Shown here: piece after piece, positions 53,171 through 64,000 of the stretch
Layout: every line of letters starts with the position of its first letter
Position numbering within the stretch: the first letter of the stretch is position 1
Assembly: GCA_023053685.1 (NCBI GenBank)
Contig: JALIGW010000059.1
Coordinates: forward strand, 186,001-250,000
DNA: 64,000 bases
Origin: Diadophis punctatus similis
Taxonomy: Eukaryota > Chordata > Lepidosauria > Squamata > Dipsadidae
Direction: 5' to 3'
Position numbers and translations under genes: made by a program
Notes under the pieces: model-generated
What the model saw: only the letters and a program-made list of their open reading frames with translations
What the model was told of the DNA's origin: nothing
Databases searched by the model: none

Positions 53171-53484
53171 ATAGATATTCCTGTTCCCTAGGGTCTTGAA
53201 AGCCGAATTCTCACACCATTTTCAGATCCGAGCTTTCCCTGACGAGTTAGCCAAAGTCGTATCATAGAATTTACCAATTCAGTCCGAAAACTTCACTTTT
53301 GACACAGAGCTCAGAAATGAAAAAGAAATAGATATTCCTGTTCCCTAGGGTCTTGAAAGCCGAATTCTCACACCATTTTCAGATCCGAGCTTTCCCTGAC
53401 GAGTTAGCCAAAGTCGTATCATAGAATTTACCAATTCAGCCAGAAAACTTCACTATTGACAGAGAGCTCAGAAATAAAAAAGAA
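53171..53484 (+). repeat. Single-monomer (157-bp) tandem duplication
   Basis: The private variant agaaatagatattcc occurs at 53,171 and 53,328, exactly one short monomer apart. Both copies continue with gtcttgaaagcc and a gccaaagtcgtatcatag tail. This is the simplest recent expansion step visible in the window. The 6,458-bp-offset relative, just left of 47,011, shows no such pair. Confidence 0.82.
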
Positions 53485-56400
53485 ACAGTTATTCCTGTTC
53501 CCTAGGGTCTCGAAAACCGAATTCTCACACCATTTTCAGATCCGAGCTTTCCCTGAGGAGTTAGCCCAAGCCGTATCATAGAATTTACCAATTCAGTCAG
53601 AAAACTTCACTATTGACAGAGAGCTCAGAAATGAAAAAGAAACAGATATTCCTGTTCCCTAGGGTCTTGAAAGCCGAATTCTCACACCATTTTCAGATCC
53701 GAGCTTTCCCTGACGAGTTAGCCCAAGGCGTATCTCAGAATTTTCCATAGAACTGAATTCAGCCCGAAAACTTCACTTTTGACGCAGAGCTCAGAAATGA
53801 AAAAGAAACACATATTCCTGTTCCCTAGGGTCTGGAAAGCCGAATTCTCACACCATTTTCAGATCCGAGCTTTCCCTGAGGAGTTAGCCCAACCCGTATC
53901 ATACAATTTACCTTAGGACTCAATTGAGCCCGAAAACTTCACTTTTGACACAGAGCTCAGAAATGAAAAAGAAACATATATTCCTGTTTCCTAGTGTCTG
54001 GAAAACCGAATTCTCACACTATTTTCAGATCCGAGCTTTCCCTGACAAGATAGCTAAAGTCGTATCATAGAATTTACCAATTCAGCCAGAAAACTTCACT
54101 ATTGACACAGAGCTCAGAAATGAAAAAGAAACAGATATTCCTGTTCCCTAGGGTCTGGAAAGCCGAATTCTCACACCATTTTCAGATCCGAGCTTTCCCT
54201 GACGAGTTAGCCCAAGGCGTATCTCAGAATTTTCCATAAAACTGAATTCAGCCCGAAAACTTCACTTTTGACACAGAGCTCAGAAATGAAAAAGAAACAG
54301 ATATTCCTGTTTTCTAGGGTCTGGAAAACCGAATTCTCACACCATTTTCAGATCCGAGCTTTCCCTGACAAGATAGCCAAAGTCGTATCATAGAATTTAC
54401 CAATTCAGCCAGAAAACTTCACTATTGACAGAGAGCTCAGGAATGAAAAAGAAACAGTTATTCCTGTTCCCTAGCGTCTCGAAAACCGAATTCTCACACC
54501 GTTTTCAGATCCGAGCTTTCCCTGAGGAGTTAGCCCAAGCCGTATCATAGAATTTACCAATTCAGTCCGAAAACTTCACTTTTGACACAGAGCTCAGAAA
54601 TGAAAAAGAAACAGATATTCCTGTTCCCTAGGGTCTTGAAAGCCGAATTCTCACACCATTTTCAGATCCGAGCTTTCCCTGACGAGTTAGCCCAAGGCGT
54701 ATCTCAGAATTTTCCATAGAACTGAATTCAGCCTGAAAACTTCACTTTTGACGAAGAGCTCAGAAATGAAAAAGATACAAATATTCCTGTTCCCTAGCGT
54801 CTGGAAAGCCAAATTCTCACACCATTTTCAGATCCGAGCTTTCCCTGAGGAGTTAGCCCAACCCGTATCATTGAATTTACCTTAGGACTCAATTCAGCCC
54901 GAAAACTTCACTTTTGACACAGAGCTCAGAAATGAAAAAGAAACACATATTCCTGTTCCCTAGTGTCTGGAAAACCGAATTATCACACCATTTTCAGATC
55001 CGAGCTTTCCCTGACAAGATAGCCAAAGTCGTATCATAGAATTTACCAATTCAGCCAGAAAACTTCACTTTTGACACAGAGCTCAGAAATGAAAAAGAAA
55101 CAGATATTCCTGTTCCCTAGGGTCTGGAAAGCTGAATTCTCACACCATTTTCAGATCCGAGCTTTCCCTGACAAGATAGCCAAAGTCGTATCATAGAATT
55201 TACCAATTCAGCCAGAAAACTTCACTATTGACAGAGAGCTCAGAAATGAAAAAGAAACAGTTGTTCCTGTTCCCTAGGGTCTCGAAAACCGAATTCTCAC
55301 ACCATTTTCAGATCCGAGCTTTCCCTGACGAGTTAGCCAAAGTCCTATTTCAGAATTTGCCTTAGGACTCAATTCAGCCCGAAAACTTCACTTTTGACAC
55401 AGAGCTCAGAAATGAAAAACAAACAGATATTCCTGTTCCCTAGCATCTGGAAAGCCGAATTCTCACACCATTTTCAGATCCGAGCTTTCCCTGAGGAGTT
55501 AGCCCAAGCCGTATCATAGAATTTACCAATTCAGCCAGAAAACTTCACTTTTGACACAGACCTCAGAAATGAAAAAGAAACACATATTCCTGTTCCCTAG
55601 GGTCTGGAAAGCTGAATTCTCACACCATTTTCAGATCCGAGCTTTCCCTTAGGAGTTAGCCCAACCTGTATCATACAATTTACCTTAGGACTCAATTCAG
55701 ACCGAAAACTTCACTTTTGACACAGAGCTCAGAAATGAAAAAGAAACACATATTCATGCTCTCCAGGGTCTGGAAAGCCAAAATCTCACACCATTTTCAG
55801 AACCGAGCTTTCCCTGAGGAGTTAGCCAAAGTCGTATTTTAGAATTTGCCTTGGGACTCAATTCAGCCCGAAAACTTCACTTTTGACACAGAGCTCAGAA
55901 ATGAAAAAGAAACAGTTATTCCTGTTTCCTATGGTCTGGAAAGCCAAATTCTCACACCATTTTCAGATCCGAGCTTTCCCTGACGAGTTAGCCCAAGCCG
56001 TATCATAGAATTTACCAATTCAGCCAGAAAACTTCACTATTGACACAGAGCTCAGAAATGAAAAAGAAACAGATATTCCTGTTCCCTAGGGTCTGGAAAG
56101 CCAAATTCTCACACCATTTTCAGATCCGAGCTTTCCCTGAGGAGTTAGCCCAAGCCGTATCATAGAATTTACCAATTCAGCCAGAAAACTTCACTTTTGA
56201 CACAGACCTCAGAAATGAAAAAGAAACACATATTCCTGTTCCCTAGGGTCTGGAAAGCTGAATTCTCACACCATTTTCAGATCTGAGCTTTCCCTTAGGA
56301 GTTAGCCCAACCTGTATCATACAATTTACCTTAGGACTCAATTCAGACCGAAAACTTCACTTTTGACACAGAGCTCAGAAATGAAAACGAAACACATATT

Positions 56401-57239
56401 CATGCTCTCCAGGGTCTGGAAAGCCAAAATCTCACACCATTTTCAGAACCGAGCTTTCCCTGAGGAGTTAGCCAAAGTCGTATTTTAGAATTTGCCTTGG
56501 GACTCAATTCAGCCCGAAAACTTCACTTTTGACACAGAGCTCAGAAATGAAAAAGAAACAGATATTCCTGTTCCCTAGGGTCTGGAAAGCCAAATTCTCA
56601 CACCATTTTCAGATCCGAGCTTTCCCTGACGAGTTAGCCCATGACGTATCTCAGAATTTGCCATAGAACTGAATTCAGCTAAAAAACTTCACTTTTGACA
56701 CAGAGCTCAGAAATGAAAAATAAATACATATTCATTTTCCCTAGGGTCTGGAAAACCGAATTCTCACACCATTTTCAGATCCGAGCTTTCCCTGACAAGA
56801 TAGCCAAAGTCGTATCATAGAATTTACCAATTCAGCCAGAAAACTTCACTATTGACAGAGAGCTCAGAAATGAAAAAGAAACAGTTATTCCTGTTCCCTA
56901 GGGTCTCGAAAACCGAATTCTCACACCATTTTCAGATCCGAGCTTTCCCTGAGGAGTTAGCCCAAGCCGTATCATAGAATTTACCAATTCAGTCCGAAAA
57001 CTTCACTTTTGACACAGAGCTCAGAAATGAAAAAGAAACACATATTCCTGTTCCCTAGGGTCTCGAAAACCGAATTCTCACACCATTTTCAGATCCAAGA
57101 TTTCCCTGAGGAGTTAGCCCAAGCCGTATCATAGAATTTACCAATTCAGCCAGAAAACTTCACTATTGACACAGAGCTCAGAAATGAAAAAGAAACAGAT
57201 ATTCCTGTTCCCTAGGGTCTGGAAAGCCGAATTCTCACA

Positions 57240-58210
57240 CCATTTTCAGATCCGAGCTTTCCTGAGGAGTTAGCCAAAGTCGTATTTTAGAATTTGCCTT
57301 GGGACTCAATTCAGCCCGAAAACTTCACTTTTGACACAGAGCTCAGAAATGAAAAAGAAACAGTTATTCCTGTTTCCTATGGTCTGGAAAGCCAATTCTC
57401 ACACCATTTTCAGATCCGAGCTTTCCCTGACGAGTTAGCCCAAGGCTTATCTCAGAATTTTCCATAGAACTGAATTCAGCTAGAAAACTTCACTTTTGAT
57501 GCAGAGCTCAGAAATGAAAAAGAAACACATATTCCTGTTCCCTAGCGTCTGGAAAGCCGAATTCTCACATCATTTTCAGATCCGAGCTTTCCTGAGGAGT
57601 TAGCGCAACCCGTATCATTGAATTTACCTTAGGACTCAATTCAGCCCGAAAACTTCACTTTTGACACAGAGCTCAGAAATGAAAAAGAAACACATATTCC
57701 TGTTCCCTAGTGTCTGGAAAGCCTAATTCTCACGCCATTTTCAGATCCGAGCTTTCCCTGAGGAGTTAGCCCAAGCCGTATCATAGAATTTACCAATTCA
57801 GCCAGAAAACTTCACTTTTGACACAGAGCTCAGAAATGAAAAAGAAACAGATATTCCTGTTCCCTAGGGTCTGGAAAGCTGAATTCACACACGATTTTCA
57901 GATCTGAGCTTTCCCTGACGAGTTAGCCAAAGTCCTATTTCAGAATTTGCCTTAGGACTCAATTCAGCCCGAAAACTTCACTTTTGACACAGAGCTCAGA
58001 AATGAAAAACAAACAGATATTCCTGTTCCCTAGCGTCTGGAAAGCCGAATTCTCACACCATTTTCAGATCGAGCTTTCCCTGACGAGTTAGCCCAAGGCG
58101 TATCTCAGAATTTTCCATAGAACTGAATTCAGCCGAAAACTTCAATTTTTGATGCAGAGCTCAGAAATGAAAAAGAAACACATATTCCTGTTCCCTAGGT
58201 CTGGGAAAGC
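57240..58210. other. Second, shorter indel-rich patch
   Basis: Private changes cluster here: tttcctgagg (one C missing, near 57,260 and again near 57,590), gccaattctc (57,393), gaattcacacacgatt (57,886), gatcgagc (58,070), caatttttgatg (58,147) and ccctaggtctgggaaag (58,197). The sister copies at 50.8-51.9 kb lack all of them. As in the 3.1-10.8 kb patch, the type of change looks like read or consensus error. Confidence 0.65.
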
Positions 58211-60669
58211 CGAATTCTCACACCATTTTCAGATCCGAGCTTTCCCTGAGGAGTTAGCCACTGTCGTATTTCAGAATTTGCCGTAGTACTCAATTCAGCG
58301 CAAAAAATTTACTTTTGACACAGAGCTCAGAAATGAAAAAGAAACACATATTCATGCTCCCCAGGGTGTGAAAGCCGAATTCTCACACCATTTTCAGATC
58401 CGAGCTTTCCCTGACTTGTTAGCCAAAGTCGTATTTTAGAATTTGCCTTGGGACTCAATTCAGCCCGAAAACTTCACTTTTGACACAGAAGTCAGAAATG
58501 AAAAAGAAACAGATATCCCTGTTCCCTAGTGTCTGGAAAGCCGAATTCTCACGCCATTTTCAGATCCAAGCTTTCCCTGAGGATTTAGCCCAAGCCGTAT
58601 CATAGAATTTACCAATTCAGCCAGAAAACTTCACTTTTGACACAGAGCTCAGATATGAAAAAGAAACACATATTCCTGTTCCCTAGCGTCTGGAAAGCCT
58701 AATTCTCACGCCATTTTCAGATCCGAGCTTTCCCTGAGGAGTTAGCCCAAGCCGTATCATAGAATTTACCAATTTAGCCAGAAAACTTCACTTTTGACAC
58801 AGAGCTCAGAAATGAAAAAGAAACACATATTCCTGTTCCCTAGGGTCTGGAAAGCTGAATTCTCACACCATTTTCAGATCCGAGCTTTCCCTTAGGAGTT
58901 AGCCCAACCTGTATCATACAATTTACCTTAGGACTCAATTCAGACCGAAAACTTCACTTTTGACACAGAGCTCAGAAATGAAAAAGAAACACATATTCAT
59001 GCTCTCCAGGGTCTGGAAAGCCAAAATCTCACACCATTTTCAGAACCGAGCTTTCCCTGAGGAGTTAGCCAAAGTCGTATTTTAGAATTTGCCTTGGGAC
59101 TCAATTCAGCCCGAAAACTTCACTTTTGACACAGAGCTCAGAAATGAAAAAGAAACAGTTATTCCTGTTTCCTATGGTCTGGAAAGCCGAATTCTCACAC
59201 CATTTTCAGATCCGAGCTTTCCCTGACAAGATAGCCAAAGTCGTATCATAGAATTTACCAATTCAGCCAGAAAACTTCACTATTGACAGAGAGCTCAGAA
59301 ATGAAAAAGAAACAGTTATTCCTGTTCCCTAGGGTCTCGAAAACCGAATTCTCACACCATTTTCAGATCCGAGCTTTCCCAGAGGAGTTAGCCCAAGCCG
59401 TATCATAGAATTTACCAATTCAGTCCGAAAACTTCACTTTTGACACAGAGCTCAGAAATGAAAAAGAAATAGATATTCCTGTTCCCTAGGGTCTTGAAAG
59501 CCGAATTCTCACACCATTTTCAGATCCGAGCTTTCCCTGACGAGTTAGCCCAAGGCGTATCTCAGAATTTTCCATAGAACTGAATTCAGCCCGAAAACTT
59601 CACTTTTGACGCAGAGCTCAGAAATGAAAAAGAAACACATATTCCTGTTCCCTAGGGTCTGGAAAGCCGAATTCTCACACCATTTTCAGATCCGAGCTTT
59701 CCCTGAGGAGTTAGCCCAACCCGTATCATACAATTAACCTTAGGACTCAATTCAGCCTGAAAACTTCACTTTTGACACAGAGCTCAGAAATGAAAAAGAA
59801 ACACATATTCCTGTTTCCTAGTGTCTGGAAAACCGAATTATCACACCATTTTCAGATTCGAGCTTTCCCTGACAAGATAGCCAAAGTCGTATCATAGAAT
59901 TTACCAATTCAGCCAGAAAACTTCACTATTGACAGAGAGCTCAGAAATGAAAAAGAAACACATATTCCTGTTCCCTAGGGTCTCGAAAACCGAATTCTCA
60001 CACCATTTTCAGATCCAAGATTTCCCTGAGGAGTTAGCCCAAGCCGTATCATAGAATTTACCAATTCAGCCAGAAAACTTCACTATTGACACAGAGCTCA
60101 GAAATGAAAAAGAAACAGATATTCCTGTTCCCTAGGGTCTGGAAAGCCGAATTCTCACACCATTTTCAGATCCGAGCTTTCCCTGACGAGTTAGCCCAAG
60201 GCTTATCTCAGAATTTTCCATAGAACTGAATTCAGCTAGAAAACTTCACTTTTGATGCAGAGCTCAGAAATGAAAAAGAAACACATATTCCTGTTCCCTA
60301 GCGTCTGGAAAGCCGAATTCTCACATCATTTTCAGATCCGAGCTTTCCCTGAGGAGTTAGCCCAACCCGTATCATTGAATTTACCTTAGGACTCAATTCA
60401 GCCCAAAAACTTCACTTTTGACACAGAGCTCAGAAATGAAAAAGAAACACATATTCCTGTTCCCTAGTGTCTGGAAAGCCTAATTCTCACGCCATTTTCA
60501 GATCCGAGCTTTCCCTGAGGAGTTAGCCCAAGCCGTATCATAGAATTTACCAATTAAGCCAGAAAACTTCACTTTTGACACAGAGCTCAGAAATGAAAAA
60601 GAAACACATATTCATGCTCTCCAGGGTCTGGAAAGCCTAATTCTCACGCCATTTTCAGATCCGAGCTTT

Positions 60670-62000
60670 CCCTGAGGAGTTAGCCCAAGCCGTATCATAG
60701 AATTTACCAATTCAGCCAGAAAACTTCACTTTTGACACAGAGCTCAGAAATGAAAAAGAAACAGATATTCCTGTTCCCTAGGGTCTGGAAAGCTGAATTC
60801 TCACACCATTTTCAGATCTGAGCTTTCCCTGACGAGTTAGCCAAAGTCCTATTTCAGAATTTGCCTTAGGACTCAATTCAGCCCGAAAACTTCACTTTTG
60901 ACACAGAGCTCAGAAATGAAAAACAAACAGATATTCCTGTTCCCTAGCGTCTGGAAAGCCGAATTCTCACACCATTTTCAGATCCGAGCTTTCCCTGACG
61001 AGTTAGCCCAAGGCGTATCTCAGAATTTTCCATAGAACTGAATTCAGCCGAAAACTTCAATTTTGATGCAGAGCTCAGAAATGAAAAAGAAACACATATT
61101 CCTGTTCCCTAGGGTCTGGAAAGCCGAATTCTCACACCATTTTCAGATCCGAGCTTTCCCTGAGGAGTTAGCCACTGTCGTATTTCAGAATTTGCCGTAG
61201 TACTCAATTCAGCGCAAAAAATTTACTTTTGACACAGAAGTCAGAAATGAAAAAGAAACAGATATCCCTGTTCCCTAGTGTCTGGAAAGCCGAATTCTCA
61301 CGCCATTTTCAGATCCAAGTTTTCCCTGAGGATTTAGCCCAAGCCGTATCATAGAATTTACCAATTCAGCCAGAAAACTTCACTTTTGACACAGAGCTCA
61401 GAAATGAAAAAGAAACACATATTCCTGTTCCCTAGCGTCTGGAAAGCCTAATTCTCACGCCATTTTCAGATCCGAGCTTTCCCTGAGGAGTTAGCCCAAG
61501 CCGTATCATAGAATTTACCAATTTAGCCAGAAAACTTCACTTTTGACACAGAGCTCAGAAATGAAAAAGAAACACATATTCCTGTTCCCTAGGGTCTGGA
61601 AAGCTGAATTCTCACACCATTTTCAGATCCGAGCTTTCCCTTAGGAGTTAGCCCAACCTGTATCATACAATTTACCTTAGGACTCAATTCAGACCGAAAA
61701 CTTCACTTTTGACACAGAGCTCAGAAATGAAAAAGAAACACATATTCATGCTCTCCAGGGTCTGGAAAGCCAAAATCTCACACCATTTTCAGAACCGAGC
61801 TTTCCCTGAGGAGTTAGCCAAAGTCGTATTTTAGAATTTGCCTTGGGACTCAATTCAACCCGAAAACTTCACGTTTGACACAGAGCTCAGAAATGAAAAA
61901 GAAACAGTTATTCCTGTTTCCTATGGTCTGGAAAGCCGAATTCTCACACCATTTTCAGATCCGAGCTTTCCCTGAGGAGTTAGCCACTGTCGTATCATAG
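60670..62000 (+). repeat. Further copy at 2,914-bp offset with one monomer deleted
   Basis: The caaacag variant at 58,010 recurs at 60,924 (2,914 bp) and the gcgcaaaaaa subtype at 58,298 recurs at 61,212 (2,914 bp). After that the offset falls to 2,749 bp: gatatccctg lies at 58,512 and 61,261. The 165-bp loss is exactly the gctccccagggtgtgaaagc monomer, which elsewhere always follows the gcgcaaaaaa subtype. The join is in register at about 61,236 (acagaagtcag). Confidence 0.85.
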
Positions 62001-62239
62001 AATTTACCAATTCAGCCAGAAAACTTCACTATTGACACAGAGCTCAGAAATGAAAAAGAAACAGATATTCCTGTTCCCTAGGGTCTGGAAAGCCAAATTC
62101 TCACACCATTTTCAGATCCGAGCTTTCCCTGACGAGTTAGCCAAAGTCGTATCATAGAATTTACCAATTCAGTCCGAAAGCTTCACTTTTGACAGAGAGC
62201 TCAGAAATGAAAAAGAAACAGATATTCCTGTTCCCTAGG

Positions 62240-63200
62240 GTCTTGAAAGCCGAATTCTCACACCATTTTCAGATCCGAGCTTTCCCTGACGAGTTAGCCC
62301 AAGGCGTATCTCAGAATTTTCCATAGAACTGAATTCAGCCCGAAAACTTCACTTTTGACGCAGAGCTCAGAAATGAAAAAGAAACACATATTCCTGTTCC
62401 CTAGGGTCTGGAAAGCCAAATTCTCACACCATTTTCAGATCCGAGCTTTCCCTGAGGAGTTAGCCCAACCCGTATCACTGAATTTACCTTAGGACTCAAT
62501 TCAGCCCGAAAACTTCACTTTTGACACAGAGCTCAGAAATGAAAAAGAAACACATATTCCTGTTCCCTAGGGTCTTGAAAGCCGAATTCTCACACCATTT
62601 TCAGATCCGAGCTTTCCCTGACGAGTTAGCCCAAGGCGTATCTCAGAATTTTCCATAGAACTGAATTCAGCCCGAAAACTTCACTTTTGACGCAGAGCTC
62701 AGAAATGAAAAAGAAACACATATTCCTGTTCCCTAGGGTCTGGAAAGCCAAATTCTCACACCATTTTCAGATCCGAGCTTTCCCTGAGGAGTTAGCCCAA
62801 CCCGTATCACTGAATTTACCTTAGGACTCAATTCAGCCCGAAAACTTCACTTTTGACACAGAGCTCAGAAATGAAAAAGAAACACATATTCCTGTTCCCT
62901 AGCGTCTGGAAAGCCTAATTCTCACGCCATTTTCAGATCCGAGCTTTCCCTGACGAGTTAGCCCAAGCCGTTTCATAGAATTTACCAATTCAGCCAGAAA
63001 ACTTCACTATTGACAGAGAGCTCAGAAATGAAAAAGAAACAGATATTCCTGTTCCCTAGGGTCTTGAAAGCCGAATTCTCACACCATTTTCAGATCCGAG
63101 CTTTCCCTGACGAGTTAGCCCAAGGCGTATCTCAGAATTTTCCATAGAACTGAATTCAGCCCGAAAACTTCACTTTTGACGCAGAGCTCAGAAATGAAAA
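62240..63200 (+). repeat. Block shared with 17.04-18.0 kb (45,199 bp away)
   Basis: About 1 kb matches the 17.04-18.0 kb region in variant order and spacing. gtcttg at 17,041, 17,373 and 17,862 corresponds to 62,240, 62,572 and 63,061. The rare gccgtttcatag variant (gtttcatag at 17,771) corresponds to 62,970. All four give the same offset of 45,199 bp. The gtttcatag variant was seen in only one other place, at 20,519. Confidence 0.82.
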
Positions 63201-64000
63201 AGAAACACATATTCCTGTTCCCTAGGGTCTCGAAAACCGAATTCTCACACCATTTTCTGATCCGAGCTTTCCCTGAGGAGTTAGCCCAAGCCGTATCATA
63301 GAATTTACCAATTCAGCCAGAAAACTTCACTATTGACACAGAGCTCAGAAATGAAAAAGAAACAGATATTCCTGTTCCCTAGGGTCTGGAAAGCCGAATT
63401 CTCACACCATTTTCAGATCCGAGCTTTCCCTGACGAGTTAGCCCAAGGCGTATCTCAGAATTTTCCATAAAACTGAATTCAGCCCGAAAACTTCACTTTT
63501 GACACAGAGCTCAGAAATGAAAAAGAAACAGATATTCCTGTTTTCTAGGGTCTGGAAAACCGAATTCTCACACCATTTTCAGATCCGAGCTTTCCCTGAC
63601 AAGATAGCCAAAGTCGTATCATAGAATTTACCAATTCAGCCAGAAAACTTCACTATTGACACAGAGCTCAGAAATGAAAAAGAAACAGTTATTCCTGTGA
63701 CCTAGGGTCTCAAAAACCGAATTCTCACACCATTTTCAGATCCGAGCTTTCCCTGAGGAGTTAGCCACTGTCGTATTTCAGAATTTGCCGTAGTACTCAA
63801 TTCAGCGCAAAAAATTTACTTTTGACACAGAGCTCAGAAATGAAAAAGAAACACATATTCATGCTCCCCAGGGTGTGAAAGCCGAATTCTCACACCATTT
63901 TCAGATCCGAGCTTTCCCTGACTTGTTAGCCAAAGTCGTATTTTAGAATTTGCCTTGGGACTCAATTCAGCCCGAAAACTTCACTTTTGACACAGAAGTC

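Larger units (their letters stand above)
1..64000 (+). repeat. Tandem satellite DNA array, 157/166-bp monomers, whole window
   Basis: Every line of the window is a diverged copy of one monomer. Taking the hexamer gagctc as phase marker, the first copies lie at 24, 181, 347, 513, 679, 844 and 1010, giving spacings of 157, 166, 166, 166, 165 and 166 bp. The array runs through both edges of the window without interruption, and no inverted monomer was seen. Conserved blocks in order are gagctcagaaatgaaaaag, cctgttccctag, gaattctcacaccatttt, agatccgagctttccc and gttagcc, followed by a variable block and then aaaacttcac. Both 157 and 166 leave remainder 1 when divided by 3, so any reading frame shifts at each monomer boundary. 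The array is therefore non-coding. Satellites of this size and homogeneity are typical of eukaryotic centromeric or pericentromeric heterochromatin; that location is inferred, not seen. Confidence 0.97.

Noticed and set aside
1..64000. CRISPR array
   Set aside because: There are no unique spacers between short identical repeats. The entire 157-166-bp unit repeats, which is satellite organization.
1..64000. Bacterial-type promoter or ribosome-binding signals (ttgaca, gagga)
   Set aside because: The ttgaca in tttgacacag and the gagga in cctgaggag recur in most monomers only because the monomer repeats. No gene lies downstream, and the window is eukaryotic in character.
1..64000. CENP-B box
   Set aside because: The cccgaaaacttcac segment superficially resembles the start of the reverse-complement box, but it lacks the required second half (cgaa at the right spacing). 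No monomer I read carries the core pattern.
1..64000. Transposon insertion, rDNA, tRNA, telomere repeat or inverted array segment
   Set aside because: All lines read as the same monomer in one orientation. I saw no foreign sequence longer than a few bases and no point where the gagctc phase is lost, except the truncated monomer at 22,127.
1..64000. Assigning the array to a named satellite such as human alpha satellite or Arabidopsis 178-bp repeat
   Set aside because: Length and sequence do not match those families as I know them. An EcoRI-type plant satellite remains possible but unproven; a search of satellite databases with one monomer would decide.

Overview
The whole 64 kb window is one uninterrupted tandem satellite DNA array. 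I found no protein-coding gene, RNA gene, transposon, rDNA, telomere repeat or unique sequence anywhere in it. The basic monomer is about 157 or 166 bp, with a minority of 165 bp. All monomers I followed are in the same orientation, which gives roughly 395-400 of them (estimated as 64,000 divided by about 161.5). The two main length classes differ by a 9-bp block present in the long form and absent from the short form. The 157-bp form is about 43% G+C and carries an EcoRI site and a SacI-type palindrome in most copies.

The organism is a eukaryote. A nucleosome-sized monomer in a long homogeneous array with complex higher-order duplications is typical of centromeric or pericentromeric heterochromatin. 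Recurrent variants at CpG sites are mostly C-to-T or G-to-A transitions, which fits a genome with cytosine methylation, such as a plant or vertebrate. I cannot name the species. EcoRI-defined satellites near 160 bp are known in plants (for example in Beta), but I cannot confirm a sequence match from memory.

Layout. Positions 1-16,817 hold five related higher-order units starting at about 1, 3061, 6782, 10,664 and 13,738. Unit 4 is a near copy of unit 1. Units 2 and 3 (about 3,100-10,800) carry dozens of private one-base indels that look like consensus errors. Positions 16,818-22,110 hold a tandem duplication with a 2,748/3,246-bp offset, ending near a truncated 86-bp monomer at about 22,127. 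Positions 22.1-41.6 kb are a mosaic of nested segmental duplications with offsets of 655, 803, 1,292, 4,190, 4,993, 5,325, 5,491 and 9,515 bp. Positions 41.8-47 kb contain a 2.6-kb duplication. Positions 47-59 kb contain a duplication of about 6.3-6.6 kb, and 58-64 kb a further copy at a 2.9-kb offset. A diagnostic monomer subtype occurs 8 times before 21.4 kb and 4 times after 52.0 kb, but not in the 30.6 kb between.

Nearly every offset I measured equals a sum of whole monomers (157n + 9k, corrected for the 165-bp forms). This points to growth by in-register unequal exchange or amplification. Any function is therefore structural (chromatin or centromere) rather than coding. I found no undescribed gene system here.
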